From Leptidea sinapis (Eukaryota; Arthropoda; Insecta; Lepidoptera; Pieridae), in contig NC_066269.1 of the NCBI RefSeq assembly GCF_905404315.1, forward strand, positions 4,464,001 to 4,528,000: DNA of 64,000 bases, in the 5' to 3' direction. A program made the position numbers and the translations under genes. The stretch's first letter is position 1. The number at the start of each line of letters is the position of its first letter. Positions 12,401 to 27,400 of the stretch are shown here, one piece after another. The notes beneath the pieces are model-generated. The model saw only the letters and a list, made by a program, of their open reading frames with translations. It searched no databases and was not told the origin of the DNA.

Positions 12401-15400
12401 ACTTTCCACTATAATTTTGCACTAAAATCAAACCCATCTTCTTATCGGAATGTATAAGCTACTAGATATATACACAAAAATATTAATACCTAGAAACCAT
12501 GTTTTCGTACTCAAATAGATTTTGTATGTACAACGAACCTGTTCAGGCATTGGCTGTCTCTCCATCAGCTCGTATGTCTCATCCAGCATACTAAACACGA
12601 GCCGCAGCAGCTCCGACTTTGTGTGCATGCTCATGAGGATCCTGAAGCCAGGCGGTGGATTAGAGTCCGGGTCTTGGTTCGTCGGAGGGAAGTCTGCCGG
12701 CGACGGCTCGTACTGATCCAACCAGAGTACGAACAATCGGAAACATAGCGACATCATCTGCAAGATTGGAAATAAAGATATTATTTTTTGTTTACTTATT
12801 ATTGATCAACATGCGCTGGCATTGAAATGGAAAAGGGCAGGCCACATTTAATGTGAATAATTGGGCAACAAAGTGGCACGGACCTATGGACACGTTTCAA
12901 GGTAGACCCAAAAGATGATAGGAAGATGACATAGTGGCTGTTGTTGGTAAAAACTGGCTTGAGTTAACAGGCGATTAAGAGAATTCGATTGAAATGGAGG
13001 AGAAGGGTTCTACGATTCCATAGGGAAAAAAAACCTTACCTTTAGTTATTAGATTTAAGAATAGTATTGTAACCTCTTAGAAAATAAAGCTTAATGAGTA
13101 TTATATTATTGACTTGCTGACCCGACAGACGTTGTTCTGTACATAATAATAAAATAAAGTTTTTTTTTTTTATAAATTTGTCAATAATATTTAATAACAT
13201 CGAGAATTATTTCGTAAAATATGCTCCCTGTTGTTATAATGATATTGTTTCACGGCAGAACTGTCAAACCGTGCGTCAATAAATTCTCTCATAGAAAATA
13301 TGTCCATACTAAATAAATATTGGAAATAAAAATATTAATGGGTCCCAAATCGAAAGAAAAACTATCCTATCTTTAAAGTTGGACTAAACTGCTTTCCATG
13401 GAGTAATTCCCATTATAATCCGTTGATTAGTTTACGAGTAGTTGTAGACTGGATACAAACATCAGGAAACTGGATTTACATATATAAAGATTTTAGACAA
13501 AACATTTATAAAGTTCTCACACACGTATAATAACGTAAGAAGAGCACTGTGCAGTATTGATATTATTATGTCGAACATATTGGTGGTAAAATACACTGTG
13601 GGCAGATATGCGATGCATGTTTATCATCACATGCTATCCCGCTAGCAGATCTAAAGTCATTTTTATCCTCAAAAGCCGGAAAGAAAGACACTTCGACCCC
13701 TAAATCATATAGTCCCATCTGTCTCACCTCCTTTGTACTAAAAACATTGGAAAAGACAGTAGACAAATTCCTAACTTCTGGGATTAAGTATACAAAATTA
13801 AATTGTTAATTTCTTTTTTAAGATTTGATTTAGTAAAGAAAATCAAAAAAAAATATTTTGTATAATTTATACCGGAAGTGAGGGATTTCACTTAAAAAAT
13901 TACAAATTATTTAAATTTGAAGGAGCGACATCTCATGTCAATTTCCTAATATGCAATTATTGGAGTTTTGTAGGTTACTGGACGTAATTCCAAAAAAACG
14001 TTCCAAACCACAATCTTGTCGAAATTGAGTTAATAACACAAAACTGGTCACGTGATTCATATTAACGGACTGACAAAAAATGGCAGCCCTACTGTCACTC
14101 TTTAAATGACCCAACCACCAGCCATTTTAGTAGCCCAACCTACATGTATGAAACACACTAACATTTATTAAACTTTAAAACTAACTTGTGGCTTGGAACA
14201 TTTTTCATGAACCACGTCCAACTGTAAAACAGATCCTGTAGATGGAGCCACAGCCTGAGAGTTGAACAAGACATCCCCAGATTTACGAACCATGCGTCAC
14301 TCGAGTGGTTGGTTCAGTGGAAGAGCCCTCGAACGGAGAGAGCCGAGAGACCTCGGGTTCGAGTCCAGCATCGTTCGTAAATTGAATTCACTAACCTGCC
14401 ACTTGTCGGTCAGGTTCTGGTACAGACGGTGCGGCGCGGGTAACGCCAGCCGGGTCACCACGTGCTCCACGTACGGGTCGAGGCCGGGCTCGCGCGCGCC
14501 CGCGCCCAGAGTACGCGGCAGCGGCGCGCTCGCACACAGCGACTCGAGCAGCTTCAGAAACGCTATCGACAGAGGATACTGCTCTATCCGACACTCCACC
14601 TGACAATTATTTAATAGAAGTTTAGTACCTGAAGGCCTACCATCAACATTTAATTAGCGATTCAATTCCGATGCAGTTCAAATTTCAAATTCAAATTCAA
14701 ATATTTTTATTCAAAATAGGATTTATAATCACTTATTGAACGTAAAAATCTACCACCCATTCAAAAGAGACTGCCTCAGACCTGAGAAGAATGGGCGCAA
14801 GAAACTCAGCGGGCTTTTTTTTTTATATAAAATATGGATTACAATGTAATATCGTATAATAAACATTAATAATTAAAGAGCCTGAGGGTGTTCGCTTTAA
14901 TCCCAGTCCGTGGTGTAATTAAGAAAATCGTTTATGCTATAATAACCTTTCCCAACGTTTTTTAACAATTCTTTTAAATTTCGTAACACATTTGTTTTGT
15001 ACATTTTCTGGGATCATATTGTAGAAGCATATACATCGCCCAACAAAAGACTTACTAACTCGACCCAACCGAGTAGTAGGCATAACAAGTTTATGTTTGT
15101 TCCTCGTGTTAACATTATGAATGTCACAGTTTCTAGAAAATTCCTCAATGTGCTTATGAACATACAAAACATTATCAAAAATGTATTGAGAAGCAACAGT
15201 CAAAATGTTTATTTCTTTAAATTTTTCTCTTAATGATTCTCTAGGACCTAGGTTATAAATCGCGCGAATAGCCCTCTTCTGCAGCACAAAGATAGTATTA
15301 ATATCGGCCGCACTGCCCCATAACAATATACCATAGGACATAATACTATGAAAATAACTAAAGTATACTAATCTCGCCGTATCTATGTCAGTTAACCGTC

Positions 15401-18400
15401 TGATTTTCTAAACCGCATATGCTGTAGAACTAAGCCTATTCGCCAATCCTTCAATATGGGGGCCCCACTGCAATTTAGAATCAAGAGTAATGCCAAGAAA
15501 TATAGCAGATTCCACTGGTTTTACCACCTCTCCATTTAATAAAATATTCGCATCTACATTTTTGACATTTGGCGCGGTGAATTTAATATATTTGGTTTTA
15601 TGATTATTTAACAATAAGTTATTGGCGCTAAACCAGTACACGATGTCAGATAGAGCATTGTTTACTTCGTCATATAAAACTTGGCTTCGTTTCACTTTTA
15701 ATATAAGTGAAGTGTCATCCGCAAACAATACCACCATGTGTTTTTTTTCTACAAGGTTAGGTAGATCATTTATATAAATTAGGATGAGGAAGGGTCCAAG
15801 AATAGACCCTTGTGGTACCCCCATACCGAGAGGAGTCCCAGGAGATCTCCTGCCATTCACCTCGACCCTCTGAATCCTATTATTTAAATATGAGATCAGA
15901 AGATCGAGTGCAGATCCTCTTATACCATAGTGGCATAGCTTCCTGACCAGCGTTGAATGTTGAACACAATCAAAAGCCTTAGATAAATCACAGAAGATAC
16001 CAAGTCCATTCTGTGATTCCTCCCAGGCCTCAAAAATATTCCTGATGAGTTCAACACCTGCATCCGTAGTCGAGCGTCCCCTAGTAAAGCCAAATTGTTT
16101 TATATGAAGTAACTTATAAGTGTTAGAGTGAGTAAGCATTTGGCTTAAAATAATTTTTTCAAAAATTTTACTAAGGGTCGGCAACACCGAAATAGGGCGA
16201 TAGTTATTCGGGTCAGAAGTGAGTCCCGATTTAAATATTGGTGTAATTTTACTATACTTCAGAAGGTCAGGAAACACGCCATGTTCAATACAGCTATTAA
16301 AAACTAGTGCTAGATATGGTGCTATGACGTCAATAACAGAACTTATTATTTTTACAGATATGCCCCATATATCAGCAGTTTTTTTCATTTCTAAGGATCT
16401 GAAAGTTTTAATTATTTCTGCTGGGCTAACAACACTGAATTTGAAATTTTGTTTACATTCCAAAAGAAGTGACTCGGCAACACTGGTGGAGGAGACAAGG
16501 GTGCTTGAGATGGAAACTGGAATGTCAGAAAAAATTTCTCAAAAGCAGAAGCTACTTCCTGCTCAGAGTGGATTTTATTATATTCAAAACTTGCAGTCTT
16601 TCGCTCTTCCAGATTCCCAGTTAATAAATTTCCAAGTCATTTTTATTTTATTTGAAGCATTTTTAATTATTTCTCTAATATGCATTGACTTAGCAATAGT
16701 ACATACTTTCTTAAATAATTTTGAATAATTTTTCACATATACAAGGAAAGATGCATCATGATTAAATGATGATCTCTCATCATATAGTTCATATAACCGT
16801 TGTCTGCTCCTATGAATACCAGCTGTTGCCCAGTTGTTAAATGACAAGAGACCACCCGAGTTGACTGTCTTTGAAGTAAATATAGAAGCAAACTCTGTTT
16901 TAATTATTTTAAATAACTTACCATACATCTCATTTGGAGTACTGTTATAATTCAAATACAAGTTTGAGAGTTTTTCTGAAACATTGCCTCTATATTTCTC
17001 CATTCGCCTATTGTTTACCGGAACAAACATAAACTTTTTAGTTGAAGTACATTTGTTCCCTTCAATATTAAAAGAGGCTAATTGACCAAAGTGGTCTGAG
17101 CTCAGTTTACTAATTATTGATTGAGAAATAGGTTTATAATTAGTAAAAATATTATCAATACAGCTTTTAGAGGTGCTGGTTACTCTAGTAGGTTCTAAGA
17201 AAATATTTGATAAATTATATGATTTAAACAACTATACTTGAATCTAATACTTGTGGTGGATTTTTCTAATAAGTTAATATTAAAGTCACCACAAATCATA
17301 ATATATTTCTTAGATTCTGATAATTTTGATAGAACCTCCTCCAATACACTCTCAAATAACTCATATAATGCATCGGGGGGCCTGTATATACTTACAACAA
17401 TGGCACACTCAAGCTCTGCACAGGCTATTTCAATGGTACGTTCAACAGAGAGGTCCACAATATCTTTACGGTCTTTGAATTTAAATGATTTACTTATAAG
17501 TATAAGAGAGCCGCCACGTGTTGCCTTTTCTCTGCTAAACACACTTGCCACCCGATGACCACTGGAGTTAAAAATGAGCTCATATTTTCTAAGCCAGTGT
17601 TCAGTAAGACATAAGATATCAATATTTTCATGGTTCATTAGTAACTCCAGTTCCAGTTCTTTACCTAACAATCCTTGCATATTTTGGTGCATCAGGTTTA
17701 TAACTTTACAATTATTATGTTTACTATTATTTGTACATTGTGTATTTATATTGCTAGAGGAGTCCCCTATTGTCTTATTGACTAATTTAAATAATTTGGA
17801 ACATATTCCAACCCAGAAACTAAACTATAACACTGCTCAATAGAAGCAGTGTTGAGTTTGGGTATCCTAACTGAATCGTACCATGAAGTACCTATAACTC
17901 CACCAACCGAGTATCTCTAAAACCTCATGGCTGATTACTTTACTCGGTCCAATTCCTAGTCTTTGTGATTGTTTTGTCAATAAAAGATAACTGAATGGCG
18001 TTTGAATCGCTTATGGAAGAATGAACGAAATAAATTTGTCTGATATTATTTTAGCAGCATTTTTGCGACTTGATTTGACGTCAACCAAAATTGGACAGCG
18101 ATCTATAAGCTAATCACGCATGGCGCGTTTAACAGCACAGTTGTACTCTGTGTAACACTACATCTATTGTGTTATTAATAAAAACGAAGTAAAGTTATTT
18201 TTATAACTTTTTGACTTTATCTTACCTCTGTCACTACAGTTAATTACATGACATGGGAGAAGTAATTTTAAACTTAGAGTAACTTCACATTGCGTTTATT
18301 AATAAGTCAGTATAAGTTTTTTTAACATCATAGGCGCTAAATGAATTGAGCTCTCAATTCAACATGCCTCTTGCGGAAATCTATGGATACATGAAGTGAA

Positions 18401-21400
18401 CCCTGATACATTTACATAGATGATGTAAGTGTGTAGCGTAGTTTTCTTACTAGAAGACTACTGTTATATCTAATTAATTATTATATCTAATTAATTTTAA
18501 TTTAATTTTACTAGGATATTTTATTATTATCTTAACTATATTTCAATGATGACGTGACATTTCACGGTAAACATACTATTTTAGTATCTAAAGGTTTACG
18601 ATGAGGTATAATTTTATTTATTATTTCTTTTTTTTTGAGCATTTTTCCATAGTAGTTTATCTTCTAATGTAGAAATTGAAATTTCATGACCACCTACAAG
18701 AATTATTCCATTTAACCCATTTCAAATTCCTTTATAAAACACTATTATTTAATTACTTCAGGATTAACAGTAACCTGAGCTAATGAGCTAAGCCTATATA
18801 GAAGAGTTCGACTTCAATAGCTGTTTACTAGAGAGAAGTTACTAACGTCTATAAGCTCCGCGTTAAGCGCTCGTTTGTCCTTCGAGGTGGACACGAGTTG
18901 CGCCGCCTCCAGTGCGGCCCACACTCGCGGCGCAGTTGCCGCCGTACCGCCCAGTGCGCCCAACGTCGTACACAGCTCCGCCTTCAGCTGCAGCGGCACG
19001 TGACAGCAGATCAGACCTGCCGCAACACATTACTACTGTCACAAAATAGAAATGAAAGGATACAATAGTTATTTATGCAACTGTTGAGTAATAAGAGGTA
19101 TTAAAACACGAATGTGGATTTATCTCACGAGGCGAAGCCGAGTATGATAATATCACATGAGTGTTTTAATACCTAATTATCAACAGTTGCATACAAGACT
19201 TTATCTACACCCAAAATATGAATTCTCTAAAAGATTCTGAAACAGTTAGCTTACTGCTATCATTAAAACAGCCAGTCCAAGTAGTAACCTAATATCATCC
19301 ATTACTGATTATATACAAATAAACTAAGTATTAATGAAATAATTATTTATTTTAGTAATTTACATTTTGTGTAATGCAATAATTAAAATTCACATGAATA
19401 TTATGTTCTTTTGGAAATTAATCGCTCTTTTTTTGTAAACAAAACAATAAAACTATCGAAGAAAAATGGCGGGGATTCGAATAATCTACTCTTATTTACG
19501 GCGCGCGACGTTCTGGTGGTGTGGAACGCGCGTAGACTAAAATGTTCTTTTTTTGAAATTCATGCAGATGCCACGCATCGAGCAATAAGAATGTGGCTGT
19601 CTTTTAAAAGCTTGAGCATGAAGGAAATGAAAAAAAATTCGAGTGTTGTTATGAAATTCAGTACAACATTACAACACTCTTTTGGATGATGTAATGGTTA
19701 TTAGAACATTGGGTGTTTTAATGTTGGCAATAAGCTAACTAGGATTTAAAGCATGGGTGTAGAAAAAAGAAATTTACGAAGGCCTTAGGTTACAAAACGG
19801 GTAAAATATATATACTAATTATGTCAAACAGACATAAAATTTATAATCTTTAAAAACGACGTCATAGTGATAACCCTCACTTCTAGTTCTTTCCTAATAT
19901 ACAAATATTGTGGTTGAGCAGGTTATCAACTGTCAAGTAGATCCTGTAGATGAAGCCAAATCCTGAGAGTTGAACAAAGCATACAAGATTTTATGACGAT
20001 ACGTCACTCGAACGGTTAGCTCAGTAGGCAGAGCCCTGGCACGGAACGACAAAAGTCGTGGGTTTGAGTCCCGCATCGTTCATAAAATTTTGTTTTCAAA
20101 TTTTATTTGTATATATATAAATTGCAATGTATAAATATAAAAATACCTCGCCTTCTAGAACGCACACGTCATTCAAACGAATAATTAGTATTGTAGTATG
20201 TATATATAGATATAGATTCTTGTTCCAGTTGTTACGTAGGAAATAGTTTTGTTCGTCGTGTAATTATAGTGTAGACATAGCCTCCTGTTCCATTCATCAA
20301 AATTTATAGGATCACTTTAAAGTATATAATAGACTGTTCGCTATTAAACTTGTTAATTGAGGAAACTATTATAGGTCTGGTATTTGTTAATTAATTTAGT
20401 AATTCATTTGTGAGATCTGTTTCTAAGTAAGTAAAAAAAATATAGGTGAAGAAGTCTTAATTTACTCCAACTTTAAAAAAAAATATAGTTTAGCCGCTCT
20501 ATGCGTGCTAGAATTATCTAAAGTCTCCCCCCAATTGACTGGCTGATTTGAACAAAAAAGCTAAGCTTCTTTATCTGCAAAATACAGCGTGGAGCTACAA
20601 TGGAGACATTTAAGAAGACCATTATCATTAAAAATACATAATTCACCTAAATTAATAGATTTTCAGAACACCCTGTAAGTAATATAAGGCATAAGTATGG
20701 AATACTTGTTCCATACCGCGCCGAAGCCGTTCAGAACCCGTAGGTGAGCATTGCCCACGTAAGGTTGATCAAAAATTTTGTTTATTAAATATATAATTTG
20801 TTTGTTTTCTCTATTTTAATTTTTAGTATATTTTTTTATGTTTATTTATTTTTAAATTTTAACTAGCGTATTCATTCCGTATGAAGAGCTCACCAAAGAG
20901 GATGTAAATACTACGTAATAAGAGGCGGTACAGCCTAAGTAAAATTTGATATTTAGTTTAGTGTGAAACTTAGATATGTCAAATCAGTTTTAGTTTAGTA
21001 CGAAACGTGCAGTGATTTGACATAAGTTTGAAAAAGCAGTTATAACAGTATGGCGATTGGCGACGAAGTTATAATCCGGCTAAGTTTGAAAACGAACTGC
21101 TTTGTATATTATGTTGTATTCGACTGTGGTATGTGGCTCACCGAACATGCAGTTGACGGCGTCCCACTGGAGGTTCTCACAGATGGTGAGGCAGGCTGTC
21201 TCGTCCACGCGGGCCACGGCCGCTATCAGCTTCAGAGCTGCGATCATGGCATCCACCTTCACAACGTATTTTTAATAATTAAAATTTTTGAACTGACATG
21301 AAACTAAAGTATCAAAATTAACTGTAAGTACACAGCGTTGGTCGACTTTTTTGCTCATAATTGTGATTCAAATTAAATTTGTAACCAAAATAACAATTGT

Positions 21401-24400
21401 TTAGATTTCGATAGTATATATTATGTATGTTCTTAAAAGTCGGCAAGTTTTCTCAAAATAATTAATTTGGAATCATTTTTAAGATTAATTAACACTTACC
21501 ACGATTTCGAAAACAAATTTCACCTTGATAGTTGAGGTCGTTTAGATAATCTACATTTGAGTAAAAATATTAACAGCAGATGATGTTTTTAATAAAACCT
21601 TTCTCTCATTACTGTCGATAAGATTCCCAAATCCCCCAACTAAGTAAAGTCAAGTCCCCTAACTGTTATCCAAGTAAGTCCATGAATTTGTGACCAGGCA
21701 AATTAAAACTTTGTATCAAAACCAAAGGTGGCTATTTCGTATGGAATAATTATTATGTATGGCTGAATTTAATAAAAATTTCTATACTTCGATTGGATCG
21801 AAATAGTCGCATATTAATTTGTAACCGGACTATTTATTTATTTTATTTACTTATTATCTGAGCTAACTCTACAGAATTTATATTTTACAAATTAATACTA
21901 TAAACTATATACATGTATTGTCTATTACAAAGTTTGACAGGTTAAATTACAATGAAATATTCGGCCAACTTCCCTTAAATGTCTCTTCTTACTAGTTTTC
22001 ACTCCTTTTGTAAATTTAGACGTTTATTTAACATTTAGTAAAAAACGGTTATTTCAATATTACAAACAGACACTCCAATTTTATTTAAATGTATAGATAA
22101 TTCACACAATATTTTTTATAAATTATAGCCTATATGTTATTCTGGTGTGTAAGCTATATTATTGCAAAGTTTCATCAAAATCCATTCAGTAGTGTCTGCG
22201 TTAAAGAAGTTCAAACATACATCCAGACATACAAACTTTCACATTTATAATATTAATAGGATTATATTTGTGTATGTCATGTATGTGTGTGTTCATGGTG
22301 TGCAGATTAGTCGAACTTAAGAGATAGGATACTTTTTATTTCGATTTGGGACCCATAATTATTTTTATTTCCAATATTTGTTTTGTATGGACATATTTTC
22401 TGTGAGAGAATTTATCGACGCACGGTTTGACAGTTCTGCTGTGAAACAATTTTATTATAACAACAAGGAGAATACGTGAAGAAAAAACTTGATGTTATGA
22501 AAAATTATTGACAAATTCATAAAAAAACAATGTTTTGTTTATTATTATGTACAGAACAACGTCTGTAGGGTCAGCTAGTTATTATTATATTCTATAGATT
22601 GTTACTATTATGGTAATTATATAAAAAATAAGTCGTGCGTGGTGTGTATGAATAGTTGTGTTATGAGTTGTGAGTAGTGTTCAGTCTAATGGGCATCATT
22701 CTGAAATTGGGACATGTGCTCGATCACCGAGTTAATAAATAATGTATATCAGCATTATAGAAAGGTACAAACCTCTTCCTGTCTGACGAGCATCCTGCCG
22801 GGGCGGTTGGAGGGAGCGACGGGCGCCACAACGGCTGATGCGCCCATGGATGCGTGCGCGTGCTCCGAGAACGGGGCCGGGTCAGCGCGGAGATTACTGC
22901 TCGAACAGAAATTAATAAAAATATTAAAAAAAATAGCTTAGCTTTTGGTCAATGTGATGAAGCTACATCAGTTCGTAAAGGGGCTATGACATGGGGAGAA
23001 GAAGTTATAAGAAATTCCCAGCCCATCTTATAAATCATATAACAACCTAGCCTATTTAATATAATATTATACAATTTCAGGTGGCCTGCGCAGAACAAGA
23101 CAATAACCAATATGTTATGTTTTTAAAGTGATAACCCTCACTTCTAGGATTAATACACATTGAACGGTTAGCTGAGTTGGTTAGAGCACCGGCACGGAAC
23201 GCCGGAGGTCGTGGGTTCGAATCCGTTTATAAAATTTTGTTTTTCAAATTTTATTTGTAGACAATAACCATGCATGGTTATTGTTAATAACAATACATTC
23301 TATGACAAAGAAGCTTTAGTATATTTCTTGAATTTGTGCTCAGTGAGTCCTAATATAATCTAATAATAATGGGATTTATACAATAAATCCTGCAGAATAG
23401 ATGTGGTTGAGGATATTCTCTTTACAAAAATACTTGTTGAAATTGTACTGTGCAAAATATAAGATAATTATTAAGAAATTAAGGTTCCAATCATCTGTTT
23501 CTATTGCAAATAAATAAATGGAAACTTCAAACGAATAAAAAACATGCTATTAAAACGAAACCCAACAGATTGCTTGTTAATATAGAATAACACCAAAAAC
23601 ATACAATTTAAATACATTGAAATAAATACAAAAAGGTATATAATACAATGCGCAAAATGTAAAAGATTAAACCTAGATAACAAAGAAAACGAATGAAGAG
23701 CCCTATTCGGTAAGGCAAACCTTGCAAATAGTTATATTATATTGTAAACAGTTAAATGTGTCCAATATTGAATAAATATAAAAATGAATTGCTGTTCGTT
23801 AGTCTCGCTAAAACTCGAGAACGGCTGGACCGATTTGGCTAATTTTGGTCTTGAATTATTTGTGGAAGTCCAGAGAAGGTTTAAAAGGTGAATAAATATG
23901 AAAGTGTTCGGAATCGTGTTTTAAATAAAAACAACAATTTTGTTTTCCTTTGATGTATCCCCCGTCGTCCGATATTTGTTTTGTATGGACATATTTTCTG
24001 TCAGAATTTATTGACGCACGGTTTGACAGTTCGGCTGTAAAACAATTTCATTACAACAACAGAGAGCATATTTTACGAAATAATTCTTGATGTTATGATA
24101 TATTATTGACAAATTCATAAAAACATTATTTAATTTATTACTAGCTGATACCCTGCGACGTCGTTCCCAAGGTGTAAAAATACGTAACTTTTACACCTTA
24201 GGTTACATTACTGGACTTTTAGTAGGGATCCCTAATTTTTTTGAAAATGTTATATAGCCTACACTCGGGGATAATGTAGCTTCCCAACAGTGAAAGAATT
24301 ATTCAAATCGGTTCAGTAGTTGCGGAGCCTATTCAATGCAAACAAAAAAACAATCAAGTCTTTCCTCTTTATAATATTAGTATAGATATACAGAACAACG

Positions 24401-27400
24401 ACTGTCGGGTCAACTAGTATTGAATAAAAGACGATACTATTATCATTATTATTTACAACTAGAGGCATGATTATATTGAATATTTTGTACATACGCCACA
24501 AACCAAAGCAGTATAGCAGTCCTGTTATTGCTACGAAGCCATTCTGCAGGAGCATTCGAACTAATACGGAACTCTACGGACAACCAAGAGATGGTCATCA
24601 GAAACAGTCGGCAGCTGTACATGTTTTTTATTATGATTTGCGGATTAGGATACAGTTAAATCCTAGGATGTATTGTATACCTTTCTTGTGCTAACACGCC
24701 TGAATTCCCAATGATTAAAAATGAGATGTGGAAAAATCGAAGTTATTAACTAGGGAATGTGTCCCTTTACTATGCCGAAGTTAAAATTATATCCTCAAGA
24801 CATATTTCTTATAAGAGCCGTAGGATCCGCTAATGAGGGTAGTTTAAGAACCCCAACTTGATTCTGGCAATGATTCCGCATTCCAGTAGGATGTGTTTGG
24901 GTTTGTCAGCGGCTTCGCAGAAGAATCTGCACAGGTTTGATTCAATGAGACCCGTTCTGGCTAGGTGCCCATTCAGCTTGCAACGGCCGTAGACGAACCC
25001 CATTGGCACTCTTACGTTGATGTACGATGCCTGGTAGTTTTTTTTTATGACATTACTGTCCCTCAGGGATTGTAAGGGACGAGACGAGCAGGAAGTTCAG
25101 CTGATGGTAATTGATACGCCCTGCCCATTACAATGCAGTTCCCCTCATTCTTAAGAAACCCAAAGTCTCAGCGGCACTACAATAATTGCGCTCGTCACCT
25201 TGAGACATAAGATGTTAAGTCTCATTTGCTCAGTAATTTCACTAGGTACGGCGCTCTTCAGACCGAAACATAGTAATACTTACACATTACTGCTTCACGG
25301 CAGAAATAGGCGCCGTTGTGGTATCCATAATCTAGCCGGCGTCCTGTGCAAAGCAGTCAACTGGTGAGAACCAGTAAGTGGTCAGTACTACATACGTACC
25401 GGTGGTATAATGCGAGTGCGGTTAGCAGGTGGTGTGCCGAGAGCGCGTCCCGTCGGGCGAGTAGCGCCCACGTGTGTCGCGGCACGGCCAACGCCGCAAG
25501 CGCGCGCAGGTACGACCCCAGCAACGTCGGCGCCACAAGCGCACCCGACAGGCGCACGAACTTGTATAGCGACGCAGCGCGACTGCCGCACCTTCGATTA
25601 CAAATATAGCCTCAATTACAATCAAATAAATTAAGCCTACGCAGATCCTTAATTTAGATCAAATATACGTATAGAGACTGTTACAAATTCAAATTCAAAT
25701 ATTTTTATTCAAAATCACTTATTGAACGCCAAAAATTACCATCCATTCAAAATAGACTACCTCAGACCTGAGAAGAACGGGCGCAAGAAACTCAGCGCGC
25801 TTTTTTTATATAAAAATATGGATTATAATGGGAATATCGTACAATAATAATTTATAATTAAAGAGCCTGAGGGTGTTCGATTCATTCCCAGTCTGTGGTG
25901 TCATTTAGAAAATCGTTTATGCTTATTTCGTTTTTAATTTCTTTTTTACATTTTCTGGGATCATATTGTAGAAGCATTATACATCGCCCAATAAAAGACT
26001 TACTAACTCGACTTGACCGAGTAGTAGGCATTACAAGTTTATATTTGTTTCTCGTGATAACATTATGAATGTCACAGTTCCTAGCAAATTCCTCAATGTG
26101 CTTATACTTATACTTATAAATACCTGTGAAAACGTCGAAAAAAATTGAAGTTGACAGTTAACCTCTGTTTTGTATAACACTAACACAAAGTATCATACAA
26201 ATCGCGAGTGTAAGACGTAGCTTATCACGCACACTAAATTAATTAACCTAGCCTGTTTTCATACCTTGTCTAGCAGTAAGAGGCTCTGTCAAGACGTATA
26301 AATTATCTTATAAGATCCTTCATACAATCATAGCTATTATTTATTAAGAAACATAGTCTTACAAATTTATTTATTTATTATAGACACACCAAGAAGGTAT
26401 TATTACTATACAAAAATAAAAAACAATATGATATGGAACATTATGAACAGTATCCTTCTTACAGGCATGTACAGCTCTATTCTATTAATAACTATAATTA
26501 CATACAAATTTTACAATTTAAAAACAAAATATACAAATTTTGCGAAAATTAATTTGCTTTTTAATCTTTTACAAACTTGAACAAGACGTCTACACTATAA
26601 TAGTGATGGAAATTATCTACAATTACGATTACGATTGGAAATTAAGTACAATCAATTCACACGACGTAAAATTCGATTTGTAAAGTCTCTCTAAAAATTT
26701 TTCTTAAATCAAAGACAATAATTATATCCTTTACGTTTTCATCTATGTAAAGCGTGTTTACATTGGACGTTAGGCCTATCACAGACGACGCACTTTTTAT
26801 GCTATCGAGTCTGCGGCAAACAGTCAGCATTGCGCGCAAAATGTCTTTGGCAGATATTTCACAGACTCAACGAATACGACGGTCATATTGTCGGCAGAAC
26901 TGTAAAGATGTACACGCAATAGAGATTGCGGTGTAGTATTTCGTACTTGAGATACAAAAAAGGAAGAAGAAATAGAGAATTTTGGGTCCTATTATTTCTG
27001 AAAGATTATTAAAGGGCCGTTTCATAAACATTCAATTCTAAAACTATATCCAAATAAGTTTTTCAAATTTTATAAAACGTCTTTTAATAAATTTAACGAG
27101 CTGCTAATTATTTTGAGACCAGCTTCAAAAAGTTTAGATATAAAGCATTTGGAAATATAACTTTTTCGCGAAATAAATACATATTATCGAATTATGTATA
27201 AATAATTAAATTATTTAGAATGTGGGCGGCGGTGATCACTTAACACCAGGTGACCTGTACGCCCGTATGTCCTCCTTTTTCCATAAACAAAAATTTAAAA
27301 ATAAGAGAACATTCATTACGGTATGTTCTATGTTTTTCATACAATGGATTTATATTTATTTATATTATGATAAATGCAAACTTGGAAATTAAATCGATTT

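Noticed and set aside
25346..25634. Five overlapping open frames at the GC-rich block
   Set aside because: They cover Nup205 exon 11. The frame that matches KFVR...LALYHR and the splice phase is kept; the rest are shadows.
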